Shown here: positions 37,622 to 48,989 of the stretch, piece by piece
Layout of the letters: each line of letters starts with the position of its first letter
Position numbering within the stretch: position 1 is the stretch's first letter
Position numbers and translations under genes: made by a program
Notes under the pieces: generated by a model
What the model was told of the DNA's origin: nothing
Database searches by the model: none
What the model saw: only the letters and a program-made list of their open reading frames with translations
Assembly (NCBI RefSeq): GCF_963678635.1
Contig: NC_087063.1
Coordinates: 46,420,101-46,480,100, forward strand
DNA: 60,000 nt
Direction: 5' to 3'
Source of the DNA: Symsagittifera roscoffensis
Taxonomy: Eukaryota; Xenacoelomorpha; Acoela; Convolutidae

Positions 37622-38353
37622 CAGTGCTGATTTAAATTAACCGGACAAAACTCGTTAAACTTGAAATTTAAAACCCGTTTTTCTCAAATTGGGTTGAGTT
37701 TAGGAGAAAAATTATTAAGACAAAACTTGCTTAAAATTTTAGCAGAATTATTATGGTGTAATTTGTTTTGCGAAATTCGGGCCCAAAATTTTAACCCAAA
37801 AATGAGTCATTTTGGCTTTTCTTAGTTAATTAAAAATTACGCCAAAAGTACCCATTCGATCACAGCCATAAGTATATCAAAGTGAGCCCCTTACGTAGCC
37901 CAATAAACTTTAAGAAGGGTATATTCTCCAAAACATTGTATAAATTAATTTATTTTTGCTTGATAGACAAAAAAGGTCGTTTTTACTATATAAAATACCA
38001 ATTTTTTATTTAAAAACAATTTTTAAACGGTTTGCAATTTTTTTTGAAGAATATAACCTTCTCAAAGTTTATTGGGCTACGTAAGGGGCTCACTTTGATA
38101 TACTTATGGCTGTGATCGAATGGGTACTTTTGGCGTAATTTTTAATTAACTAAGAAAAGCCAAAATGACTCATTTTTGGGGTAAAATTTTGGGCCAGAAT
38201 TTCGCAAAACAAATTACACCATAATAATTCTGCTAAAATTTTAAGCAAATTTTGTCTTCATAATTTTTCTCCTAAACTCAACCCAATTTGAGAAAAACGG
38301 GTTTTAAATTTCAAGTTTAACACGTTTTGTCCGGTTAATTTAAATCAGCACTG
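37622..38353. mobile_element. Tc1-like foldback MITE, 732 bp
   Basis: The two ends are inverted copies of each other, starting CAGTGCTGATTTAAATTAAC and ending in its complement CAGCACTG. The match extends over roughly 300 bp per arm, leaving a loop of about 130 bp around 37,920-38,050. The element is flanked on both sides by TA (37,620-37,621 and 38,354-38,355), the target duplication of Tc1/mariner elements. The terminal octamer CAGTGCTG is also the one found at the ends of Tc1 itself. There is no transposase, so it would need one in trans. The arms are still about 95% alike, so the insertion is not old. Confidence 0.92.
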
Positions 38354-38355
38354 TA

Positions 38356-39500
38356 TAACAGACGCCAATAATTATTACATTTGATTCTATTTTTTGATTT
38401 TGGACCTTTTTATATTTTAACAAGAATCAATAAACAAGAATCAAATTTTATCTTTGAAGAGACAAATAACAAATATAGCAAAAAAAATCTAAGAATTGAG
38501 TCAGGGATAGTATAGTCATAAATTACAGGAGTTCATCATCAAAAGTTGCAAGTACATTGAAATTTAGTACATCCCACGAAAAACCAAAATTCGTGTTCTG
38601 GCTTTAAGCCCGACAAAATAGCAGAAAAAGTATGTCCGACAAATCAATTTTTGCAAACTTGTAAGAATTGTTGGTTGCACGAAAAAACTCAAGTTCCCGA
38701 TTACAAAAAAGTCTAGCTCCTGATCAGGTTTTTGAGAAAGATTTCAACGTTTTAAGATTTTTATAGAAGAAAAGATAGCCTGCTTCACCCAGCAACAAGG
38801 CGGAATTACAGATACAAAACTCACATATCCAACTTTGTAAACAAATGAAAATAAATGACAAGATCCTTTTTAAAATTGGTTGCAGTAAGGTCTCTTTACC
38901 TTCGAATTCATCTTAGATCCATTTAAAACTTTTCGCTTTATATTGAAAAAGTACCAGCAAGGTAATGACTTGAAGTCTACTAACAAAATCTTTGCTCTTA
39001 CTACTGTAAGTTCTCCTAAAAGTTCAAGGCATGTGACTAAATTAAGAAATGAGAAATCAAATTTGTCGCAGGTATTGCGTCACAATCACTACTATTTTAG
39101 TATCAGTTCTTTTATTGTTCCGACAGAGTTCAAGAAAAAAAGGGAGAAAAATCTCGTAGTAACATTTCTATGCAATTTTTGAGTATTCCAAGAAAAAATC
39201 GCAGATATTGCAGCCTGATCAAATCTTTTTTAAAATGGAAGGTAGTTTTTCACCCAATTCCGGAGATTAGCCATAAACAGGCTCATAAGTGACCGGGTTT
39301 GTATATGGAAGCCTATTCGTTCATTATGCAACTCGAAAACAAAAAAATCAAAAGAAAAACGTTTATGCTGAATAGGATACATTGGAGTAGTAAGAGCGAA
39401 AACCAATATATTTTCAACGATATCTTTTATAAAGTAAATTAAACTTTATCAATTTTTACACCCATTGAAACGGTACACATACCTTAAATCATCGAATTTA
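38356..39500. other. intergenic region
   Basis: No gene or repeat recognised; ORF 38,943-39,182 has no motif. Confidence 0.5.
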
Positions 39501-40047
39501 TTGTTCCGACTTTCGATACGAAAGTAACGGATTATTTGTGCTCGGGGTGGGGCTTTTTTTTCTTCAAACAAATTTCAACTTTTTAACTAGCCATTTTTGA
39601 CCGAATTTTTTTATATCATTCAAAAGGTATTGTTGTCCTGAGCTTAAATTTGAGAAGATATTTCACCTGTGATCATTTTTCGTAGAAATATGAGGGTTTA
39701 AAGATTGCCATTTTGACCAATTTGGGACAATTAACGCGCGATATAATTCGCGCTATTAACGCGTAAGCGGAGATTTAATCCGTCTTAAAAATCGTTCCAA
39801 ATTGGTTGAACGAAGCTTATTTGCCATAATTGATTTGTTACAAGGAACGAAATCTCTCTTTTTGTACTTTATATGGCGTGTGGGGGGGGGGGATGATTTT
39901 CACAAAAATTTTCAAATTTTAGAAAAAATTTTCGTTTTCTTTTATTTCATTCAATTTTTTTATGCTTTTACTGCTGCTCAATAAACCTTAAAAGGCAGTC
40001 GGAACCTTCAGGGCTTCGCCCTTCTCCCTGATACGAGCAGTCTTGTT
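39501..40047 (+). repeat. hairpin-ended dispersed repeat, copy E (full length)
   Basis: Complete forward copy from TTGTTCCGACTTTCGATACG to the tail GAGCAGTCTTGTT. The tail hairpin is interrupted by a small insertion (GCCCTTCTCCCTGATACG). Contains a G-run at about 39,883-39,893. Confidence 0.9.
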
Positions 40048-40070
40048 ATAATTATAATTAAATAAATAAA

Positions 40071-40534
40071 CAAAACTGCTCGTATCAGGGCGAAGCCCTG
40101 AATGTTTCGACTGTTTCTGAAGGTTTATGGAGCAGCAGCAAAAACATAAAAACATTATATGAAATAAAATAAAATGAAACTTTTTTTTCTAAAATTTGAA
40201 TTTTTTTAGTGAAAATTATCCCCCCACACGCCATATAAAATTTAAAAAAAAAAGATAGTTTTTGTTCCTTCTAACACATCAATTATGGCAAATAAGCTTC
40301 GTTCAACCAATTTGGAATGATTTATGAGACGGATTAAATCTCCGTTTACGCGTTAATAGCGCGAATTATATCGCGCGTTAATTGTCCCAAATTGGTCCAA
40401 ATGGCCAAAATGGCAATCTTTAAACCCTCATAATTTTACGAAAAATGATCACAAAAAGTCGAAAGTTGTCTGAAGAAAAAAACCCACCCCGAGCACAAAT
40501 ATTCCGTTACTTTCGTATCGAAAGTCGGTACAAT
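40071..40534 (-). repeat. hairpin-ended dispersed repeat, copy F
   Basis: Reverse copy lying tail to tail with copy E, only 23 bp apart. It has an internal deletion of about 70 bp near 40,447 and a duplicated GGCCAAAATGG-like motif near 40,400-40,415. Confidence 0.9.
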
Positions 40535-40684
40535 AAATTAGAGTTAAATGCATCAGTTTCTTTGAAGTTTTTCAATACGCGCCAAAAGAATTGAATTTGA
40601 ACGAAAACTTGATCACAATTTTAAGAAAACTAGCTTGAAGTAAAAACTTTTAAGATCTAGAAATTAAGGGAAAACTGATTCTTT

Positions 40685-41213
40685 TTGTTCCGACTTTTGA
40701 TACGAAAGTAATGGAATATTTGTGCTCGGAGTGGGTTTTTCTTCAGACAAATTTCCACTTTTTAACTAACCATTTTTGACGGAATTTTTTTTATATCATT
40801 CGAAAGCTACTGTTGTCCTGAGCTTAAATTTGAAAAATATTTTATGTGTGATAGTTTTTCGTAAAATTATGAGGGTTTAAAGATTGCCATTTTGGCCAAT
40901 TTGGGACAATTAACGCGCGATATATTTCGCGCTATTAACGCTAAGCGGAGACTTAATCAGTCTTAGAAATCGTTCCAAATTGGTTGAAAGAAGCTTATTT
41001 GCCATAATTGATTTGTTACAAGGAGCGAAATCTATCCTTTTGTACTTTATATGGCATGTGCGGGGATGATTTTCATTAAAAAATTTCAAATTTTGGAAAA
41101 AAATGCCCATTTTATTTTATCACATTTATTTTTTTATAGGTTATTACTGCTCAAAACACATTAAAAGGCAGTCGGAACATTCAAGGCTTCGCCCTGATAC
41201 GAGCAGTCTTGTT
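40685..41213 (+). repeat. hairpin-ended dispersed repeat, copy G (full length)
   Basis: Complete forward copy of about 529 bp with head (TTTGTTCCGACTTTTGATAC), inner block and tail hairpin ending GAGCAGTCTTGTT. Confidence 0.9.
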
Positions 41214-44200
41214 GTATTTACCATTAGTTTTATAGGTATTTTAGTGTACATGCAAAAATTGAGGTAATCATCTATATATGCTTCGAAAAACATCACACAG
41301 GGTAAAATTTACTCCAGATCTTACCATTTCAGTAATATATCCTATTCATCAGACAAAGGCATTTCTACAGTTCTTTGAGGACTGCGCAATTTTTAAACAT
41401 GTTCCATTTTCTCGGGATTTTCTTAGATCAAAGATATTGAATTCTAAGCTCTTCCGCAGATGCTTACTGGCACACTTTGTAAAAAAACGAGCCTCAGAAT
41501 TTCTGCGAAAATGTGCTGAAAATTAACTTTTTTCGAAATTTTTGGTTTTGCGCACAACTTCAACAAAAATGAATTCTATTGCTTTAAGTATGTCAAGCTT
41601 TTTAAATTTGTATATATTTGAGTGCCTTGTTAACTTTTCAGGGCTGAATGGCGATCGGTCGGAGGACCTTTCGGTTATCAAGAATTGTCCTGTTCCTCTT
41701 GATCTAGTAAATGTTTAGCGAAAAGACATTATCGATTAAAAATAAAATACATCAGATGCTCTGTAAAAACTGATAAAAACACGCACAGTAAAACGCTTGC
41801 GAAAGAAAGAGTGCACATAAATCGTGCAGAAATTTACTTAGTTGATTTAGCTGGAAAATTAAAACTACTGGTATTAAAACACAACCATTCACTTGTGTGA
41901 CAAAGTTTTCAAACTCCTTCAAAAATGGCGTGCGATCTGGAGCATTTTATTCTTAGGCTACCATTATAAGAAGAATACTGCGATTTAGGTAAAAATATTT
42001 TCAAACTAACTACAGCCAATAGACAGTAGCAGAGTGTCAACGAACGAACGACTTAGAGCGAACGACTTAATCTTAAAAAAACATCAGACCAGCTTAATCG
42101 CGTTGCGAATGATTTTCGCGCAAACTGATTTTAACACGTGCCTATACACTTCAACCTCATGATGAATTTCTTGAAAATGAAAAAAAAACATTTTCATATA
42201 CCACTGAATTGTAGTAATTCAACAAAAAAAATCTAGTCGTTTCACTTTGCAGACATCGGCGAGCGAAACTACATAAACGCTCTTAAAACCTGAGAACGAT
42301 GAACTAAAAACGCAACAATAAGACAAAAACTCACTGAACTAACAAAAAAAAAACATTCAAAAAATTTGATTAAGGTGTAATTTTTTTTCCAATGGGAAAT
42401 CCAAAAAATGTAAATCCACTGTCGAAACTGAAGAGAACTGCTCAGAGAGGGTCTGACTGTTGTTCTCTCGTTGATCTCGGCGAAGTTGGCCAGGAAGTCT
42501 TCGCTACAACAACTCAACGCTGTTAATAATTGAAGAGGAACCCTCATGCCTGACACAAGCTAATAACATCTTCCTTGGCTATCGAGTAATTAAACGTGGA
42601 GTAATGAACGCAAGTAAACAGAAAAAAAAACATGACTTTGTTGCAAAAATCTTTCGAATTTCAAAGAAAAAATGAACGCCCTTTAAGCTCTTTGAATCTC
42701 TAGAACAATTTATGATTGGCGCTTTTTTGATAACATTACCCAACTTGGAAAGCTGGATCAATAGGTTAAATTTTTATTCCGCTGGAAATCTTAACATTAA
42801 ATTCAACCTACGAAACTAAAAATTGTTCACGATTTTTCGCGTCATTTCCACGTTCGTATTTGACGAATGCTATTTACGTAACTTTCAGCAGATGAATTTC
42901 AATTGAACTCAAAAAGTGCACATATAATGAAGTGCTTTCACGAATACATGAAAATGTATGAAGGCACATTTGTAGTTATTAGAGCATTTTAAGATTTATT
43001 ACAGGAAAAAAAAAACAAATCATTTGAACTTTATAAAAAAACTCGTTTCATACTTTTACACTTAATAAGCCGAAACCATTTGAACGAAAAAGAAAATAAA
43101 AAGGAACTTAATAACAACCAGGGTCGATAATTTTGTTATTTACAGTATGAACTTTATTTATAGCGAAAATTGTTTGTATCCAAGAAAAATCTATCCTTTG
43201 AAAAACAGGTCAAAAAGTAAGCAGGTAAACAATAGTCCGGCAGTTTAAGTTTTCTCCCAAAAAAGTCATTTCACACAATTACAACAAAAGGCCCGGACCA
43301 ATTTCAAACACCACACCTTTTGAACCAAAAGCACACGCTTTACTACTAGACCAAGAGCGAACTCTGAGGCTCCATAATCAAGCAAGGTCAATTTCTGACA
43401 GATTAGACCAAGAGCAAATAATGAGGTCCCATAATCACGGACGTTCAATTTCTTATGGAATTAACAGATAGTCAGGCAAGCATTTTAATAAAACGTCGAT
43501 AGCTATATCATTCTTCCTTTTAAGTACATAACCAAGCAGGCAGTTGGAAAAGTTTTAATGAATGCAATGAACAAGAAAAAGCATTTTGAAAAACTTCGCT
43601 TTTAAATTTCAGAGGCAAAACCTAGTGTCACGGGATTTATTCTTTGATAAATCTCAACTTTCCAATTTCAAAGAAAACAATAGATTTCCTTAAAGCTCTT
43701 TGGAGTTCATGAGCAATTTATGATTGACAGTTTTTTTTGATAAAATAACACATTTTGAGACAAATGCATCAAAACTTAAAACCACTTTCGAAACTAGAAG
43801 TCGTTCAAGTTTTTGACGCCATTTCAGCTGTCAGTAGTATATGTTAGATTGGTTCAGCCGGGAGGGGGGGGGGGGGGTTGGAAAACTCCATGTATTGAGA
43901 TAGGCCATAAACTATCCGGTCTTCATCCTATGCATTAACCTAAGGCATAGATTTCCCATGTGTTAAGATTTTAGGTTTCAGAGTTTCAGATGTTAAGATG
44001 ATAAGTTTCGAGAAATTTTTTTTGGCGCCCGATTTTGCCGATACAGCAATGTTTAAGATTCTAAAAGTTTTTGTTAATAAAAAAACAATCAATTGTTAAC
44101 CCAAACGCAGCGTTTGAAAACAATTGTTGAAAAAAAAACTTAACTACAGCAAAAATGTATTAATTTACAGCATCGAATACAATTTTACTACATAATCTCT

Positions 44201-44336
44201 TACAAATTTTAAAAGTTTAGTATGTATTCCATCACATTCAACTTCCTGTTTATGGGTAAAATTAGCTCAGCCCTTATCAATTTGTTCATGAAGGCAACTG
44301 CAAGGTTTATTAATTCAAATTCTCCATTAGTTGACT
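41214..44336. other. intergenic region with diverged duplication and poly-G tract
   Basis: No gene recognised. Two stretches, about 42,655-42,870 and 43,665-43,850, are clearly related to each other (shared blocks such as CAATTTATGATTG followed by a T-run) and about 1 kb apart. A ~60-bp unit is repeated at about 43,333-43,395 and 43,396-43,455. A run of about 14 G lies at 43,862-43,877. Small ORFs (41,278-41,526 and 42,269-42,556) lack motifs. Confidence 0.5.
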
Positions 44337-45600
44337 TCAAATTTTAATATCGTAACGGCAATAAGTTTTACTACACAGGTACAGCATTTTGGTGCATCTG
44401 AACTCCTCCTTGAACATTCCTGGTTCTCTCTTGTCATGTTTCTGATGTTTAGAGCAGCAAGTACGGGGAAAGATTGTTTTTCGCATCTGCTCTGAAATCG
44501 TCTCGACAGTGTTTGCTTCGCTTTTTAGTACAATCTGCTCGCTTGCTGGGAAGGACACAGTCATCTAGATTTGTTGACGTCGCAAAATTGATCGACAAAG
44601 TTATAATACAGCTCCAACATTCTCAACTTGGCATACTGTATAATAAAGAATTCTACTATATTTGGTTACGTTGCTATAAAGTAGATTCAACAAGTTTCAC
44701 TTCATACAAATCTTTAGCTACGACATTGAGTGTATTAAAGAATTGGTTTTTAATAGCCTTATGGGTTTTTTCGTCTCCAAGATAAATTGTCATTGTATAT
44801 TTTGATCTGTCCATTATTTGATAACCATAGAAACTATTTCCTAGCAGTTTCATTGTTTCGGCTACCACAACAGATAATGGAATTTCATCACCGGCTCGGC
44901 CAGCATTAACAACAGACTGACTGAAACTGTTGAACAATTAACGAGGTGTGTATTGTTCAAATCGATGAATTTTTGTACACTGAAGTCCAAAATTAAAGTA
45001 AGAAATGTAAAAGTGCTTATAAAAAAGTTCCATTGGTTAAATTGAAGCTCGACATCAACATTAGTTGCGGTTGTTTTAACAATTCGTTTTCTTCCGCATA
45101 TATCTTCATATATTTTCCAATATCATTTCTGGTAACCTCAATATTTTTGAAAATAGGCCGGAAGTTGCAGAATTTTGATTTTAGTTCATCTGGAACAAAA
45201 CTCAGATAACATTACACGTAGCCGAACATTGTTTTATTTCTGATGTTTTGTAGAACCAAATGGGAAGAATGAGGTCTTTTGAAGGGAAAGTTTGCTCTAA
45301 TGTGATTTTTCACATTAACTCTGTTTTTAAACTTATCCCACCAACTACACTCAAACATTTTCTCTTCTGAGTATTCTTTTTCTCGAATGTAATCTTTTCG
45401 ATCCATTTCTCTTTTCTTATTTCCTCGTTTGATATCGTCATCAGTTAAGCTAGGTCTAGCTTCTTAAAAAAGATTGAAATGGAAATAACAACCCATTGCT
45501 TCAAAAACAGTCTTACAATGGTTGCAAAAACCATTAACACTGAAGCAATCAACTTTTTTCTGTGTTCCTGTAGTGTGGTAGCTTTCGATTTTAAGAAAAA
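44337..45600 (-). pseudogene. polB: Polinton/Maverick-type family B DNA polymerase, decayed fragment
   Basis: Consecutive blocks in the right order for a protein-primed family B polymerase of the Polinton/Maverick kind run from high to low coordinates. They are KKVDCFSVNGFCNHC and TVFEAMGCYFHF (about 45,565-45,464), TDDDIKRGNKKREMD then FECSWWDKFKN and FPFKRP to TMFGYV (45,455-45,212), and FRPIFKNIEVTRNDIGKYMK (about 45,150-45,090). Motif B, KLLGNSFYG, is at 44,824-44,850. Next come YAKLRMLELYYNFVDQFCDVN (about 44,640-44,580; given in part) and FPRTCC with EFRCTKMLYLCSKTYC near the end. Frames shift at least four times and stops occur. The region that should hold motif C (DTD) right after the CDVN block is missing. 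The exonuclease and the N-terminal part are also absent. It cannot have been active. Assignment to this polymerase type is confident; whether it came from a Polinton or a related adintovirus-like element is open. Confidence 0.87.
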
Positions 45601-48099
45601 GTGTACAACTTATAACATTTAATCGAAAAAATTGAAACACTTTTCCATTCTGTAGAAAAAAATGAAAAAACTTCAAAAAAATCAGTACAATTTTTCTTCC
45701 ACCGTTAATAATTAATTTTATGAACTTTTTGCTTAGAACTCAATCATTTAGAAAACTATTTTTTGCATGTTGTTGATCAAAAAGAACGGAAAACCACTGT
45801 ATCAACTTACGGAAAAGCGGTCCAAGCTATTAATATATATAAAATTTCTAAGCATTAAGTAAACATACTTTTTAGAATAAAAATTTGCGTTTTTCGCACT
45901 TTCATTTAAGAAACAAAAGCATATTTTTTGGTTATTTTCTCTAAAAACCACAGAACTGATTATTCAACATTTCCATCATTTAGATGAAAATAGAGAACAA
46001 GTTGTCTGATCAAATTGGTTGACTTTCATTGTTTATAAAAGGTTTAGTAGAATAGGATTTATTGCTGAACTGAAGCTGATTTTGAAACGTTTTTTCAAAA
46101 AAAAAGAAGGATTTCCTTGAAAACTGCTTCTATTAATCACAACTTTGATTCAGTATCTTTATTTAGATTAAGAAAAATGCATAATTTATAAAGTCTACAA
46201 ACTTTTAAAGTCTTTACATTTTAAAAGAAAAAAATAGAAATTGTACCAGAAAAAATCTTAGATATTTTCGTACACTTGTAAAAAATTCAAAACGATTGTT
46301 ACCTTTCGCGAAATTTTTTTTGGATTTTTTTGTTAACAATTTTTGCATCTTTTCAAAAAAACTAATGATAATTTTCCATACTTGTCAAGCAAATCAACTC
46401 AAAAACTGCAAAATTTTTGGTGAGGTTTTTGCACAAGCAATAAAAACTACATAGTTTTATATGTCAAAAACTGTTTAGGGGGAAATAAAATTAACCTCAG
46501 CAAGAATCTAAAAACAAATATTTAATTATCAAAAGAAAAATTATTTGAAAAAAAAAGCTGACACGAGAGTCTGACATGATTCTCGACAGAGCTAGGAAGG
46601 ATTATTTAATCAATTTATTAAAAAATTCCACCAGAGAAAAATACGTCATTACACTTAAACTTTCATAGAACAGTGAAAGTTGTAGTATAATTCCACCAGA
46701 GAAAATGGCGTGAAACAATTCCACAAAAAATCATTTCTCACTGCAGATTATATCCTCAAATTTTATAGAATTTTCCAGGAAGTCATTACATTTTACCTTC
46801 TAGATTTTTCCGAATCTTCCAAATACTATAAATATGCATTAAAAACTTAACCAATCAGAATTCCAGAACAAAATTTATTTATTAAGGTGATGATATTAAT
46901 GAAAAAGCTTTTTACTTAATCTACATAAAGATACTCAACCAAGGTTGTGATTAATTGGAGTATTTTTTAAGGAAAGTTTTCCTCTTTAAAAACATTTCAA
47001 AATTAGCTTCCGATCAAAAAAAAACCTTTTTCTACAAAACCTCTTAAAAAATTAAAGTCAACAAATTTGATGATACAGTTTGTTCTCTATTTTAATCAAA
47101 ATGACTGAAGTGTTGAATAATCAGCTCGGATGTTTTTGAAGAAAGTAACCAAAACCTACTTAAAGCTGGCAAAAAGATACAGCAGAAAAAACACTTTTCA
47201 TTTTGTTTGAAAATCTCCTACCGTTCAGTTCAATCCATCAAATTGAGTAAAGCTTATAGAAAAAACGGAAATTTATTCCACAAATTGAAGCCAATCATAA
47301 AAAAAAAAACGGGCAATTTACTGCATCCAGTTTGAAACTAGTACCAAATTTATCAAGATTCTGAAACTTAATAAATTACCCAGTCTAATGAGCTAATTAT
47401 CGTAGATCTTTCAGAATGGAGAAAATTCGAGAGCAAAAGAATTAGAGAATTTAGAAAAGAGTCTTTATGCCTAAGTCACCTTCGAAAACATAATACGGGT
47501 TTTTATGTGATTGATTCAAACGAAAAAAAGTGTGGTGAAAATGCGGATCTGGGGTACGAAAATAGTTTTCTTTTGCTTACAATTGAACATTTGCCACAAA
47601 TGACAGTTTTTGAAGTAATTGTTGAGTTTGACATCTTCTACGAGATCCAAAGAAAAGTATCAGCGCCTTAAGATTTTCCCTGCATGATTGGCGAAAAAAT
47701 GGAAACAATTCGTGATTGAAAATATTAGAAAAAAATTTGAAAATTTAACAGGATAATTTATCTCTGTTGAGAAGAAAACATGGTGTGGCGCATGAACAAA
47801 AATCGAAAAATCAAAAAATCGGAAAATTTTTTTAAATTTTTTAACACATCTACTAAATTTTCCTATTTGATCGTAAATTTGATTTTCTTTTCTATTGAAT
47901 TAAATTTTCCTGAACCTTAAAACCCTTTTTGTAAAGACTTAACAGGGTAAACTACTAAGAGAACATTTAAAGAGAGTTGATTATTTTATCAGCAACGTTA
48001 CATATTCACTTTGCACAGAACCATGACATTCCATAAAACCATCAATTTTTTTGGACAAATCAGATTCATATTTTGAGTTTTGAACTTTTCGAAATCTGT
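45601..48099. other. intergenic region
   Basis: AT-rich, no gene recognised. Other Polinton genes (integrase, packaging ATPase, protease, capsid proteins) were looked for by motif and not seen. A short sequence ATTCCACCAGAGAAAA occurs twice (about 46,626 and 46,690). Confidence 0.5.
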
Positions 48100-48163
48100 T
48101 CAGAAACGATGAACCAAGAGTTTGTGTGGAAACAAGTTTTTGATTAGATGATGACTCTTGCAT
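47981..48163 (-). CDS. small ORF overlapping the end of the 48.1-48.6 kb ORF
   Basis: A 60-codon frame in a different phase that overlaps the last 20 codons of the larger ORF. It reads Ser/Lys-rich sequence (SSFLNRFRKVQNSKYESD). If the larger ORF suffered a frameshift, this would be its true C-terminal part. No family recognised. Confidence 0.25.
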   Translation of the reverse strand: MQESSSNQKLVSTQTLGSSFLNRFRKVQNSKYESDLSKKIDGFMECHGSVQSEYVTLLIK

Positions 48164-48609
48164 TCATTCCGAATTAGTCGTTTCTTTGCAATACTAGGCA
48201 TCTTTTTGACTCCTTTCCATCGTAGGGTTTGTTGAACTGCTCGACTAAACGGATTGAATATTTCTCCGCTTGATGTATCAATACTTGAATAGAATCTGTG
48301 TTTGAACAAAGTGTAAAAGCAGTCAATTTCTTGATACATGTAAACATATTTATCTAATCTCTGCAGAATTTGGCTGAAAGATGTTCCTACTAAAATCAAA
48401 GGAAACTTACCATTCTCTACATAACAGTAAGAAATGTGCGTAGAGGCATAATAAATTTGAGTTACTATAAATTTTTCTTGGAATTCACTGGAAACGGAAC
48501 TAAACAAGTGATTCTTCATTATAATCTGAATGAAAGCTAGGGAGAGCTTGACACATAGCAACAGCCAAGGATGATTTTTGCAGAGAACTGTGGATTTATA
48601 TAGAAGCAC
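48100..48609 (-). CDS. unrecognised 169-codon ORF
   Basis: The longest uninterrupted ORF in 25-55 kb, unusually long for DNA this AT-rich. It starts MLLYKSTVLCKNHPWLLLCV, giving a hydrophobic N-terminal stretch (residues about 13-30) that could be a signal or membrane segment. It goes on with mixed composition and a Lys/Arg-rich end (RWKGVKKMPSIAKKR). Two CArG-box motifs lie 47-74 bp upstream of its start. No homologous family comes to mind. It may be a real exon, a viral remnant or chance. Confidence 0.35.
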   Translation of the reverse strand: MLLYKSTVLCKNHPWLLLCVKLSLAFIQIIMKNHLFSSVSSEFQEKFIVTQIYYASTHISYCYVENGKFPLILVGTSFSQILQRLDKYVYMYQEIDCFYTLFKHRFYSSIDTSSGEIFNPFSRAVQQTLRWKGVKKMPSIAKKRLIRNECKSHHLIKNLFPHKLLVHRF

Positions 48610-48655
48610 TAACGCCTACACAATTTCCATAAATCGAAATTTTATAGAAAACATT

Positions 48656-48687
48656 CCATATTTGGTACTATTTCCATATATGGAAAT
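48656..48687. promoter_or_regulatory. paired CArG boxes, one in a perfect 18-bp palindrome
   Basis: CCATATTTGG (48,656-48,665) and CCATATATGG (48,674-48,683) both fit CC(A/T)6GG, the binding site of SRF/MADS-box factors. The second sits in the perfect palindrome ATTTCCATATATGGAAAT (48,670-48,687). The pair is 18 bp apart, between a - strand ORF starting at 48,609 and a + strand ORF starting at 48,990. Function is inferred from the motif only. Confidence 0.4.
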
Positions 48688-48989
48688 CATGATGACTCAT
48701 ACTAATTACTTCCTTTTTCATTTAATTTCAAAATCATTTCTCTCATTTCTCCTCATCTGATCAGTTTACCCTTCTAATCCAAATGTAGTCAAGAAAAGGC
48801 ACTTGTCCCTTTTACATTTAAAGTTCACAAAATCAAACAAAAATTGAGAGATTTTCTTGGTCCCAAAAACACTACAAGAGGAAAATTTATTTTGAACATT
48901 GCTTCCAACTATTCAAGAAAAATTATTCGGGACAATTCGGAAAATCCCAGCAAATTTGTTTTGGAGGGAAAGAAGAGAGGATATCAGCA

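Noticed and set aside
30221-41213. Helitron assignment for the hairpin-ended repeat family
   Set aside because: A 3' hairpin is present, but the tail ends GCAGTCTTGTT without the CTRR terminus, and no 5' TC start or insertion between A and T could be shown.
43270-43345. tRNA-like (SINE) promoter boxes on the - strand (TAGTAGTAAAG and GGTTCAAAAGG)
   Set aside because: The spacing between the two boxes is far too short for A and B boxes and no cloverleaf can be folded.
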